Shown: positions 35,265 to 42,926 of the stretch, piece after piece
Layout: each line of letters starts with the position of its first letter
How positions within the stretch are numbered: position 1 is the stretch's first letter
Assembly: GCF_009861505.1 (NCBI RefSeq)
Contig: NZ_WTFT01000009.1
Span: 73,751-137,750 of the forward strand
Direction: 5' to 3'
DNA from: Pseudomonas izuensis
Lineage (GTDB): Bacteria; Pseudomonadota; Gammaproteobacteria; Pseudomonadales; Pseudomonadaceae
DNA: 64,000 nucleotides
Notes under the pieces: generated by a model
What the model was told of the DNA's origin: nothing
What the model saw: only the letters and a program-made list of their open reading frames with translations
Database searches by the model: none
Translations under genes and position numbers: made by a program

Positions 35265-36275
35265 TTAGCCGTTGGTTGCGGTCTTTTTGTCAGTCTTCTC
35301 GAGCAAGGTGATGCGCTCTTGCAGCTTGGCCAGCTCGGCATCGATGTCGGCGAGTTTCTTCGCCTTGTCCGCCGCTTCGAGCTTGGTGTCGGCACTGATC
35401 GTGGTGCGCTGCTTGAACAACTCAAGCTGACGGATCGGCAGCAGCTGGTCGTCGCTGGATTTCAGGAACTTGCCCAGTTGCATGCCCGCGAGCACGGCTT
35501 TCTCGGAATCGGTGTCGCCGTAGCTGAAGATGAAATCGCGGATCTTCTGCTTCTCGCTGTCGCTCAGGGCTTTGCTCCACACCAGCGGGTCGGCGGGGAT
35601 CAGCGGCGATTTCCAGATCACCTTGAGCATCGCCGCCTTGTCAGGCTGGGTGACTTCCAGGCGATCCCAGCTTTCGGTGTTGAAGGTCGCCACGTCCAGT
35701 TGCCCCTTGGCCACGCTCAAGGCGTTGACCTCATGGCTGGAGTTGAGGGTGCGTTTGAACGCGGTGGCCGCATCGACGTTGTTCTTGGCGAACACGTAGT
35801 AGCCCGGCACCAGATAGCCCGAGGTGGAGTTCGGGTCGCCATTGCCGAAGGTCAGGTTCTTGGCGTTTTTCAGCATGTCGTCGACGGAGTTGATCGGGCT
35901 GTCCTTGCGCGCGATCAACACGCTCCAGTAGCCGGCAGCGCCACTGGCGGCCGCGGTCTGGGCGAAGACTTCGCCGTTGGAACGGTCCACCGCTTCAATG
36001 GCGGCCTTGTTGCCCAGCCAGGCGACGTCAACCTTGTGGAAGCGCATGCCCTGGATCAGGCCGGCATAGTCGGAGGCGAAGGTGGCGTTGATTTTCAGGC
36101 CGGTTTTTTTCTGCATGTCATCGAGAAACGGCTGCCAGATACTCTTGAGGTTCTGCGATGACTCGGTGGACATGATGCCGAAGTTGATGGCTTTTTCTTC
36201 AGCCTGGGCGGTGCCCAGTACACAGGTGGCGAGCAATGCTGCGCCAGCAAAAACGCGACCGATACGGTTCAACAT
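35265..36275 (-). CDS. phnD: Periplasmic phosphonate-binding protein PhnD
   Basis: A 336-residue binding protein with a signal peptide (about 1-25, ending AQA). Family motifs are INFGIMSTESSQNLKSIWQPFL, the TFASDYAGLIQGMRF block, and NPNSTSGYLVPGYYVF (as DPNSTSGYLVPG), which lines the phosphonate site. The C-terminal 60 residues are a charged helix. It lies 43 bases after phnC. Confidence 0.95.
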   Translation of the reverse strand: MLNRIGRVFAGAALLATCVLGTAQAEEKAINFGIMSTESSQNLKSIWQPFLDDMQKKTGLKINATFASDYAGLIQGMRFHKVDVAWLGNKAAIEAVDRSNGEVFAQTAAASGAAGYWSVLIARKDSPINSVDDMLKNAKNLTFGNGDPNSTSGYLVPGYYVFAKNNVDAATAFKRTLNSSHEVNALSVAKGQLDVATFNTESWDRLEVTQPDKAAMLKVIWKSPLIPADPLVWSKALSDSEKQKIRDFIFSYGDTDSEKAVLAGMQLGKFLKSSDDQLLPIRQLELFKQRTTISADTKLEAADKAKKLADIDAELAKLQERITLLEKTDKKTATNG

Positions 36276-36318
36276 GGAAAGGTTTCCTGAGGGTGAACGG
36301 TTGGGAATCGAGGGGTGT

Positions 36319-37152
36319 TTACGCGCGCGCCAATACCAGCCGGGGCGCGGCTTCGGCGGTGCGAATCTGGTCGGAACACATCAGGCTGGTGTCGATGTCG
36401 GCACCGTACAAATCATTGAGGAACTGACTGCTCAACTCGGCGGCGCGGCCATCGAAATGAATGCGTCCGCCCTTGAGCGCCACGGCACGCGGGCAATAGC
36501 GCGTGGCGTAGTCGACTTGATGCAGGGTGACGACCACGGTCTTGCCGTCCCGGCGGTTGATATCGGCGAGGATCTCCATGACCTTGCGCGCCGACTCCGG
36601 GTCGAGCGAGGCAATCGGCTCATCCGCCAGAATCACTTCGGCACGCTGGGTCAGCGCCCGGGCAATCGCCACGCGCTGCTGCTGGCCGCCGGACAGGGTC
36701 GAGGCGCGCTGCGCTGCCAGATCGGCCAGGCCGACGCGATCCAGCGACTCCAGGGCAAACTGTTTTTCCTCGGCATTGAACAGGCACAAATTGCCGCGCC
36801 AGCGTGGCATGCGGCCCAGGCAACCGAGCAGCACGTTGTCGAGTACGCTCAGGCGATTGACCAGGTTGAACTGCTGGAAGATGTAGCCGATATCGGCCCG
36901 CAAGCGCCGCACCTTGCCATTGAGCCGTCCGCTGGCCTGCACTTCCCGCCCCAGCACCTTGACGCTGCCGCCGTTGTTGCGATCGCAACAGGCCAGGCCC
37001 GCGAGATGCCGCAGCAAGGTGGATTTGCCGGAGCCGGACGCGCCGATCAGCGCGACCATCTCACCGGACGCGATGGTCAGCTCGAGGTCGACCAATGCGG
37101 TTTTACGCGCAAAGGTCTTGTTCAGATGATCGACATGGATAGCTGCGTTCAT
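36319..37152 (-). CDS. phnC: Phosphonate ABC transporter ATP-binding protein PhnC
   Basis: A 277-residue ATPase with Walker [10 protein letters not shown], the signature [15 protein letters not shown] and Walker [16 protein letters not shown]. It powers phosphonate import with PhnE and PhnD. It is the first gene of the operon; two PhoB-like boxes with a correctly spaced -10 lie upstream, indicating expression under phosphate starvation. Confidence 0.95.
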   Translation of the reverse strand: MNAAIHVDHLNKTFARKTALVDLELTIASGEMVALIGASGSGKSTLLRHLAGLACCDRNNGGSVKVLGREVQASGRLNGKVRRLRADIGYIFQQFNLVNRLSVLDNVLLGCLGRMPRWRGNLCLFNAEEKQFALESLDRVGLADLAAQRASTLSGGQQQRVAIARALTQRAEVILADEPIASLDPESARKVMEILADINRRDGKTVVVTLHQVDYATRYCPRAVALKGGRIHFDGRAAELSSQFLNDLYGADIDTSLMCSDQIRTAEAAPRLVLARA

Positions 37153-37205
37153 GGGCTTCTCTGTCTGGTTGAACGGCCGTCCGTGGCCGTATTTGAGTTC
37201 AACCG

Positions 37206-37239
37206 ACTTTAGGCACGGGGCATGTCAGCCCTATGACTC
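37206..37239 (-). promoter_or_regulatory. Pho-box promoter of phnC (proximal box and -10)
   Basis: On the minus strand, GAGTCATAGGGCTGACAT (37222-37239) fits the PhoB box as two direct repeats of the CTGTCAT type. Ten bases further is TAAAGT (37206-37211) as the -10. The transcript would have a leader of about 47 bases before phnC. Confidence 0.65.
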
Positions 37240-37265
37240 GCACATGTCGCTGGATTAACTATTTG

Positions 37266-37283
37266 ATGAAGGTTTTGTGAAAG
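37266..37283 (-). promoter_or_regulatory. Second, distal Pho box of phnC
   Basis: CTTTCACAAAACCTTCAT on the minus strand matches the PhoB box pattern well. It lies 44 bases upstream of the proximal box, four turns of an 11-bp repeat, and has the same orientation. Confidence 0.65.
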
Positions 37284-37299
37284 GTTGAGACGTGCCCCC

Positions 37300-37399
37300 T
37301 GTAGGAGCGAGCCTGCTCGCGATGGAGGCCAACGATGACGCGTGCTGCCTGAATGCGCGCGTTGTCCGGACGACCATCGCGAGCAGGCTCGCTCCTACA
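37300..37399. repeat. BIME upstream of the phn promoter
   Basis: A 100-bp long-hairpin element with the inner CCAACGATGACGCGTGCTG and GCGCGTTGTC. It overlaps the last five bases of the LysR gene by its right end. Confidence 0.9.
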
Positions 37400-38291
37400 G
37401 GGAAACGCGCGCCCGCAAACGCGGCGCTACAAAATCAAGAAATGCACGCAGCTTCAGTGGCAACGGGGTTTGCCCCTTATGCACGAGGCTGACCGGCAAG
37501 GGCGACGACTCGTAGGGCTCGAGCACTACCCTCAGGGCGTCTTTGCCAAGGGCGTCTGCAACCTGATAGGACAACACCCGTATCACGCCCACCCCAAGCA
37601 TCGCCGCATCGATGGCCGCTTCCGCCGTATTGACGGCCAGCCGCGAACGAACCCGCACGGACGTCTGCGATTTGCCCGTCTCGAACACCCAGGCGCCGAC
37701 AGACTCGAGGACCTCGAAGGTAATGCAGGCGTGTTCGGCCAGATCCGCAGGCCGGGTGGGCACACCATGGGTCGCCAGATAATCCGGGCTTGCGCAGACT
37801 ACGCGGCGCACCGCTCCCACCTGCGTGGCCATGAGCGAACTGTCGGGCAAATCGCCAATACGCACCGCGGCGTCGCAGTGTTCTTCCATCAGATGCACCA
37901 CGCGATCGGTGAGCATCAGGTTGATCTCGATCTCGGGATAGTGCGCAAGAAATTCGGCAACCACCGGCACCAGATGCAAGCGTCCGAACACCACCGGCGC
38001 CGTAATCACCAGCTCACCTTTGGGCGAGGCGTATTCGCCGGTCGCCATGCGCTCGGCTTCACCGATGTCCTCAAGAATGCGCCGGCACGCCGCCACATAA
38101 GAAGCGCCGGCTTCGGTCAGTGACAGTTGCCGGGTGGTGCGATGCAGCAAGCGGGTATTGAGGTGCGACTCCAGCTCCGCCACTTTGCGGCTGACGGTGG
38201 CCAGCGGCATGCCGAGCCTGCGCGCGGCGCCCGACAGACTGCCGGCATCGACCACGGCGATCAGTACAGACATGGATTCAAGGCGGTTCAT
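37395..38291 (-). CDS. LysR-family regulator, divergent to an MFS pump
   Basis: A 298-residue regulator with an N-terminal helix-turn-helix (VDAGSLSGAARRLGMPLATVS, in parts, residues 14-34) and an effector domain. It belongs to the CrgA/DmlR branch, like the one at 25690. Divergent placement 139 bases from the MFS gene suggests it regulates that pump. Its stop codon is supplied within the border of the BIME at 37300-37399, so the repeat's end contributes the last codons. Confidence 0.88.
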   Translation of the reverse strand: MNRLESMSVLIAVVDAGSLSGAARRLGMPLATVSRKVAELESHLNTRLLHRTTRQLSLTEAGASYVAACRRILEDIGEAERMATGEYASPKGELVITAPVVFGRLHLVPVVAEFLAHYPEIEINLMLTDRVVHLMEEHCDAAVRIGDLPDSSLMATQVGAVRRVVCASPDYLATHGVPTRPADLAEHACITFEVLESVGAWVFETGKSQTSVRVRSRLAVNTAEAAIDAAMLGVGVIRVLSYQVADALGKDALRVVLEPYESSPLPVSLVHKGQTPLPLKLRAFLDFVAPRLRARVSL

Positions 38292-38318
38292 GGCGCTCTA
38301 TCAAATTATGGAAGGATG

Positions 38319-38337
38319 ATTCCCGATCCTAGGGGAT
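38319..38337. promoter_or_regulatory. Imperfect inverted repeat in LysR/MFS divergent region
   Basis: ATTCCC-GATCCTA-GGGGAT has five of six arm bases matching. It lies 28 bases before the LysR start and 94 before the MFS start, a usual place for the LysR site. Confidence 0.4.
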
Positions 38338-38430
38338 TATCTACATTTATGCGAATGCGTAAGGTGGGGCACTCAACTCCCGCGCGCGATATCCCGTCGC
38401 ACCTGCCGGAAGCCAACCCTGGAGAGTGCC

Positions 38431-39648
38431 GTGAGCGCCCTGCCCCTATCCTCCGAAAGCACAACAGCACCCGCGCTGGCGTCACGCGGGAAGATCATCA
38501 TGATGGCGATCATCGCTGGCGCGGTGATCACCAACATTTACTGCACCCAACCGATCCTGCCGTTGATTGCGTCGGACTTGGGCCTGGACCTGACGACAGT
38601 CGATCTGGTGGCCGGCGCGGCGCTGCTGGGTTTCGCCACCGGGCTGGCGCTGCTGCTGCCCATGGGCGACCGTTTTGATCGGCGCAAACTGGTGCTCGGT
38701 CAGATTGCCCTGGCCTTCTGCTTCGCCATTGCGGCAGCCGTCTCGCCCAGTGTCGGTACGTTGATTGCCGCGTCCTTCGGCCTCGGCATCGTCAGTTGCG
38801 TGCCCCAGCAGTTGGTGCCTTTCGCTGCGGTCATGTCAAAGCCCAGCGAGCGTGGGCGTAACGTCGGCACGGTGGTCAGCGGCATCATGGTCGGCATCCT
38901 GCTCGGGCGCACCATCGCCGGTGTGGTGGGTGAGACCTTGGGTTGGCGTGCGGTGTATGGCGTGGAAGCGGCGTTCATGATTCCGGTGTGGTTCGCTGCG
39001 GCTGCACTGCTGCCGCAAGGCGTGCCGAGCACCAATCTGTCCTACCCGCGTCTGCTCGCTTCGCTATGGCCGCTGATGCGTGACAATGCGCCGATTCGCC
39101 AGTCGATGATCGTCCAGGCGCTGTTGTGGGCCTGCTTCAATGCGTTTTGGGTGAACCTGGCGGCGCTGCTGGCCCACGGTCCCTGGCAGTTGAACAGTGC
39201 CTGGGCAGGCGGCTTCGGCATCATCGGCGCCGCCGGTGCGCTGGCTGCGTCGCTCGGCGGTCGCGCTACCGACCGGTTAGGCTCGCGCAGTGTTATCGGC
39301 GCCAGTATCGGTATTGTCACGCTGGCCTACCTGCTGCTTTCCGGTGCGCAAACCTCGATGGCATTGTTGGTGCTCGGCGTGATCGTGCTGGATATCGGTG
39401 TGCAGTCGGGACTGGTGTCTAATCAGACTCGCGCGTTTGCGGTGGATCCGAAAGCACAGGGCCGCATCAATAGCCTGTACATGACGGCGACGTTCTTTGG
39501 TGGGGCGGTGGGTGCGGCGGTCAGCGGCTGGTTGATGACGCGCTATGGTTGGTCCGGCATCGTGGTTTTTGGTGTCGTCCTCGGGCTCATTGCACTGGCC
39601 ATCCACTGGATCGGCGCGCCTCGCCAGGCAGCCGCAAAGTCGACCTGA
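38431..39648 (+). CDS. MFS transporter (efflux type)
   Basis: A 405-residue major facilitator with 12 membrane segments. It resembles the protein at 22600: both have the AxITNIYCTQPILPLIASDLG type of first segment and the GDRFDRRKLVLG loop. The start is GTG at 38431 after GGAGAG. It is probably a drug or metabolite exporter controlled by the divergent LysR protein. Confidence 0.87.
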   Translation: MSALPLSSESTTAPALASRGKIIMMAIIAGAVITNIYCTQPILPLIASDLGLDLTTVDLVAGAALLGFATGLALLLPMGDRFDRRKLVLGQIALAFCFAIAAAVSPSVGTLIAASFGLGIVSCVPQQLVPFAAVMSKPSERGRNVGTVVSGIMVGILLGRTIAGVVGETLGWRAVYGVEAAFMIPVWFAAAALLPQGVPSTNLSYPRLLASLWPLMRDNAPIRQSMIVQALLWACFNAFWVNLAALLAHGPWQLNSAWAGGFGIIGAAGALAASLGGRATDRLGSRSVIGASIGIVTLAYLLLSGAQTSMALLVLGVIVLDIGVQSGLVSNQTRAFAVDPKAQGRINSLYMTATFFGGAVGAAVSGWLMTRYGWSGIVVFGVVLGLIALAIHWIGAPRQAAAKST

Positions 39649-39672
39649 TTTTTGCGGCTGCAACCAATCCCT

Positions 39673-39698
39673 TGTGGGAGCTGGCTCGCCAGCGATGA
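39673..39698. repeat. Single REP-like half element
   Basis: TTGTGGGAGCTGGCTCGCCAGCGATG, a variant with a CTGGCTCGCCAGC core, located right after the MFS stop. Confidence 0.7.
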
Positions 39699-39729
39699 CT
39701 TAATGTCAGGCGATGCATTTCTTGATGGT

Positions 39730-40018
39730 GTACATATCCATTCCTGCGATAACGGCCACTTATGGTTCCGCTCTTACAGCGGGTCACTTGGAAATCGGAA
39801 CGCCGCCCGGCCCCAAGTAACCAAACGCTCTTGCCCCACCACTCGGTGCCTCGCTTAGGCTCGGCATGCCCTCTCTCCGGCATTGCTCCGTGGGTCGCCG
39901 CGATGGGCCGTCCCTGGCCCAGCGCGGCTAAACCGGCGTCCTGCCGGTTTCCCCACTGCGCAACGCCTGCGTTCGGCCAGCGTGGTTTAATGGGGCGCCC
40001 AGATCAAAAACCAAGCGA
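39730..40018 (+). repeat. Dispersed non-coding repeat of about 290 bp
   Basis: The first 51 bases recur inverted at 1-51 of the window (two differences). The rest is G/C-rich and contains the 8-bp hairpin AAACCGGC-GTCCT-GCCGGTTT (39930-39950) and other short repeats. A 98-codon frame runs through it on the minus strand (39587-39883) without a recognisable product. The right end is uncertain. It may be a MITE-like element or another kind of extragenic repeat. Confidence 0.65.
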
Positions 40019-40073
40019 GGCGGCCTGACAGCCGACCTGACTTTGGCAAATGCCCCGATCCCCTGTAGGAGCG

Positions 40074-40228
40074 AGCCTGCTCGCGATGGGCGTCAACGAT
40101 AACGCGTGCTGTCTGGATGAACGCGTTGCCTGGGCGTCCATCGCTGGCAAGCCAGCTCAGGGGATCGAGTACATCCCCGAAACTCAGGTCGGCTCATAGG
40201 CCGCCTCGCCAGCAAGCCGGCTCCTACA
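40074..40228. repeat. Hybrid BIME plus REP
   Basis: 40074-40158 begins as a long-hairpin BIME (GCGAGCCTGCTCGCGATGGGCGTCAACGATAACGCG, in parts) but its right arm has the CTGGCAAGCCAGC core, so two REP families meet in one element. A GCTGGCAAG-type REP follows at 40200-40228. Confidence 0.85.
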
Positions 40229-40271
40229 GACATCTGCTGCAAGCAAGGTTGAGCGGTGTTTCTGTGCCCAC

Positions 40272-40301
40272 AAAAAAGGCGACCCTCGAAGGTCGCCTTT
40301 T
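40272..40301 (-). terminator. Intrinsic terminator at the end of the ccm operon
   Basis: A stem AAAGGCGACC (40275-40284), loop CTCGAA, GGTCGCCTTT (40291-40300). On the minus strand it ends in six T, right after the lipoprotein gene. Confidence 0.93.
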
Positions 40302-40304
40302 GCG

Positions 40305-40709
40305 TTACTGCCCGAACTGTCGCCCCAGACCGCCCGGCACGCCGTGAATATCGGTCTCTTCCCACGGTCCTTTCGGGCTGATCGACCGGCTCCAGCCGTT
40401 ATCCCAGCGGTAATAGGTCCGCTGGCGATAGAAGGTATTGGGCTGATCGTCGAGCACATAGACCCCCAGTTTCGGGTCCCAATGGCTGTTGCCCCCCGGT
40501 GGCGGCGCGAAGCTCGCGGAGGTGCGCGGCAGCGGTTTGGCGGGTTTGGCCGGGATGCCCGGTTTGCTCGGACTGGGCGAGGTAGACGGCGTGGGTTTGG
40601 GCTGCGAAGGCGGAATCGGCGGCAGGTGCGTCGACTCGGGCTGTTGGACCGCACAAGCGCTCAGCCCCAAAACAACGCTGAGCAAAGTGATACGAGCAAT
40701 GGCGGTCAT
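40305..40709 (-). CDS. Proline-rich lipoprotein at the end of the ccm operon
   Basis: A 134-residue protein with lipobox LSAC, so a predicted lipoprotein. A low-complexity proline/serine/lysine linker (about 25-65) is followed by a small C-terminal domain (GVYVLDDQPNTFYRQRTYYRWDNGWSRS) that looks beta-rich. No known family. It starts 15 bases after the ccmI stop and is followed by the operon's terminator, so it is probably co-transcribed. The start at 40709 is supported by AGGAA eight bases upstream; an ATG at 40727 overlapping ccmI is less likely. Confidence 0.7.
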   Translation of the reverse strand: MTAIARITLLSVVLGLSACAVQQPESTHLPPIPPSQPKPTPSTSPSPSKPGIPAKPAKPLPRTSASFAPPPGGNSHWDPKLGVYVLDDQPNTFYRQRTYYRWDNGWSRSISPKGPWEETDIHGVPGGLGRQFGQ

Positions 40710-40723
40710 GGTGGCGTTTCCTG

Positions 40724-41926
40724 TCATTTGTCCGGGCTGTCGATGGTCAGTGTTTGCGGCGCGGTGGTGCTGCTGGCCAGTGGCTGGCTGCGACCGATCC
40801 ACTCACCTGCTGTCGGTTTGCCAGCACGGGAGATGCGCGCAACCAGTTGGACTTCAGGAAAGTTCGACAGTTTCAATTGCGGCATCATCGCATCGGCATC
40901 GCCCAGTTCGACGGTGGCCGGCAGGTCGGCCACGGTCAGGCGCTTGGCCGCCAGGGGTGCAGGTGGGCCGGAAGTGGCGCGGGCGAAAATGAACACGCTG
41001 TCACCGGGCTGGACCTTGGCCTTGAGGTCGGCCGCCAGATCCACCTGGACCTTGAGCAACGCGCCCGCCTTGGCCACCGGTGCCGGGGCCACCTTGCCAC
41101 CGCTGGCCAGCAGTTTTTCGGTAGCACGGGCAATACCGCCCTGCAGTGCGATGCGGGATTGGTCTTCCGGTGGCAATTGCTCCAGCAGGCGATTCCAGTA
41201 ATCGATCGCCTCCTGATAACGCTGGCCTTCGAACGCTGCGATACCCAGAAGACCGAGGCTGGTGACTTCCTTGGGATCGGCTTTCAACGCTTCATCGGTC
41301 AGTGCCTGAGTCTTGTCCGACCACTGCTTGCCATCGGCGAAGTACTGGGCCTGGGCCCATTGTCCCAACAGTTCAGGCTGGCGCCCGGCCAGGTTGACGG
41401 TTCTTTCGAAGACCTTCGCCGCGTCGGCGGGACGATCCTGAGTCATGTAGGTGCGCCCCAGGAAGTACAGGGCCTCGGCGGAGTCCGGCTGCGCCGCGAC
41501 CGCACGCTCCAGGCGCCGGGTCATCTCTTCCATCGACTGTGGCGCCTGGGCGAATTCCCGGGTCAACTCGACTTTGTCACTGGCACCAAAATGCAGGTAC
41601 AAGCCCAGGCCCAACACCGGGACGAGGATCGCCGCCAGCAACGGCGCCGGCTTGCCCAGTCGTGATACCCGTGGCGCAGCAACGCCTTCGGTATCGGCGA
41701 GCAACTCACGGGCGGCTTCGGCGCGACCGGCGTCCATTTGCGCGGCATCGAGAACGCCTTCTTCCTGCTGAGTCTGCAACTCAGCCACGCGTTCCTGATA
41801 CAGCGCCACGTTCAGGGCAGTACGATCCTCTTCGAGCTGGGCGCGACGACTGCGCAGGACGGGGATCAGCAGAAAACTCAGGGCCACCAGAAGCAGCAAA
41901 CCTGCAGCGAGCCAGAAATCAATCAT
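40724..41926 (-). CDS. ccmI: Cytochrome c maturation protein CcmI (CycH)
   Basis: A 400-residue protein with an N-terminal membrane segment, a second segment near 95-115 and periplasmic TPR repeats (about 130-260). It binds the C-terminus of apocytochromes c and delivers them to CcmH/CcmF. The C-terminal domain is about 130 residues. It overlaps ccmH by 4 nt. Confidence 0.93.
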   Translation of the reverse strand: MIDFWLAAGLLLLVALSFLLIPVLRSRRAQLEEDRTALNVALYQERVAELQTQQEEGVLDAAQMDAGRAEAARELLADTEGVAAPRVSRLGKPAPLLAAILVPVLGLGLYLHFGASDKVELTREFAQAPQSMEEMTRRLERAVAAQPDSAEALYFLGRTYMTQDRPADAAKVFERTVNLAGRQPELLGQWAQAQYFADGKQWSDKTQALTDEALKADPKEVTSLGLLGIAAFEGQRYQEAIDYWNRLLEQLPPEDQSRIALQGGIARATEKLLASGGKVAPAPVAKAGALLKVQVDLAADLKAKVQPGDSVFIFARATSGPPAPLAAKRLTVADLPATVELGDADAMMPQLKLSNFPEVQLVARISRAGKPTAGEWIGRSQPLASSTTAPQTLTIDSPDK

Positions 41927-42393
41927 TCTTGGTTTTTATCCAACAGGTGGTCGAGGCGCTCGCGCTCCTCGGCAGAAAGCGAGCCCGGGGTGCTGACGCG
42001 TTGTACGCGACGGCGGCGGACAATCACCGCGATGATCACAAAACCGCCCAGCAGCAGGCCGGCGGGACCGAACCAGAGCAATGCGGTCTTGGCATTGAGG
42101 GCCGGTTTGTAGCGGACGAAATCACCGTAGCGATCGACCATGAAGTCGATGATCTGCTGGTTGTCCTTGCCCTCGCCGAGCATGCGGTAAATCTCTTTGC
42201 GCAGGTCGGCGGCAATGGGCGCATTGGAGTCGGCGATGTCCTGGTTCTGACACTTGGGGCAACGCAGCTCCTTGGTCAATTCACGAAAACGCTCGCGATC
42301 ACCTTCCTTGGCAAACTCATAGGTATCGATGGCCGCATGCGCCACCCCGGCCATGCTCAAGCCCAACACAACAGCGGCGAGCCAGCGCTTCAT
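41923..42393 (-). CDS. ccmH: Cytochrome c maturation protein CcmH (CycL)
   Basis: A 156-residue thiol oxidoreductase with a signal peptide (1-20), the redox motif LRCPKCQNQ (C45 and C48) and a C-terminal membrane anchor (about 100-125). It handles the CXXCH motif of apocytochrome c. It lacks the fused TPR part of the E. coli protein, which is CcmI here. It overlaps ccmG by 4 nt. Confidence 0.95.
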   Translation of the reverse strand: MKRWLAAVVLGLSMAGVAHAAIDTYEFAKEGDRERFRELTKELRCPKCQNQDIADSNAPIAADLRKEIYRMLGEGKDNQQIIDFMVDRYGDFVRYKPALNAKTALLWFGPAGLLLGGFVIIAVIVRRRRVQRVSTPGSLSAEERERLDHLLDKNQE

Positions 42394-42926
42394 GGTTTGA
42401 CCTCATCGACCAGTGCCTGATATTTGGCCGCCAGTTTTTCCCGCCAGACCTGTTCGTCGATCACCCCGACGAACTTGTCGCGGATGATGCCCTTGGCGTC
42501 GATGAAGAAGGTTTCCGGTGCGCCGTACACGCCGAGGTTCAGGCCCAGGGTGCCTTGATCGTCGCGGATGTTCAGTTGATACGGATTGTGGAATTCGTTC
42601 AGCCACTTCAAGGCGTCGGCGTTGACGTCCTTGTAGTTGATGCCGTAGATCAGCACACCCCTTTCGGCCAGCTTGTTCAGTACCGGGTGCTCGACCCGAC
42701 AGGAAATGCACCAGGTCCCCCAGACGTTGACCAGCGCCGGTTTGCCAAGGATGTCGGCGCGGGCCAGGGTCTTGTCGCCCTGCACTGCTGGCAGGGAAAA
42801 CTCGGGGAAGGGTTTGCCGATCAACGCCGAGGGCAACTCGGCCGGGTCCAGGAACAGACCGCGATACAGAAAAACAGCGACCACCAGAAAAATCGCCAGT
42901 GGCAACAGCATCAACCATCGTTTCAT
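42390..42926 (-). CDS. ccmG: Thiol:disulfide interchange protein CcmG (DsbE)
   Basis: A 178-residue membrane-anchored thioredoxin-like protein. One N-terminal membrane segment is followed by the active site GTWCISC (C73 and C76), with GVYGAPETFFID in the typical place of the cis-proline side. It reduces apocytochrome c. It overlaps ccmF by 4 nt and ccmH by 4 nt. Confidence 0.95.
   Translation of the reverse strand: MKRWLMLLPLAIFLVVAVFLYRGLFLDPAELPSALIGKPFPEFSLPAVQGDKTLARADILGKPALVNVWGTWCISCRVEHPVLNKLAERGVLIYGINYKDVNADALKWLNEFHNPYQLNIRDDQGTLGLNLGVYGAPETFFIDAKGIIRDKFVGVIDEQVWREKLAAKYQALVDEVKP

Noticed and set aside
26650..37152. Recent foreign island carrying phn
   Set aside because: Base composition looks like that of the neighbours, there is no integrase or tRNA at the edges, and REPs of the host type occur inside it. 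It may be accessory but is not evidently recent.
39587..39883. 98-codon minus-strand frame within the dispersed repeat
   Set aside because: It runs from the repeat into the 3' end of the MFS gene; the part shared with the window's left edge diverges right after the repeat boundary, which fits a repeat rather than a gene.
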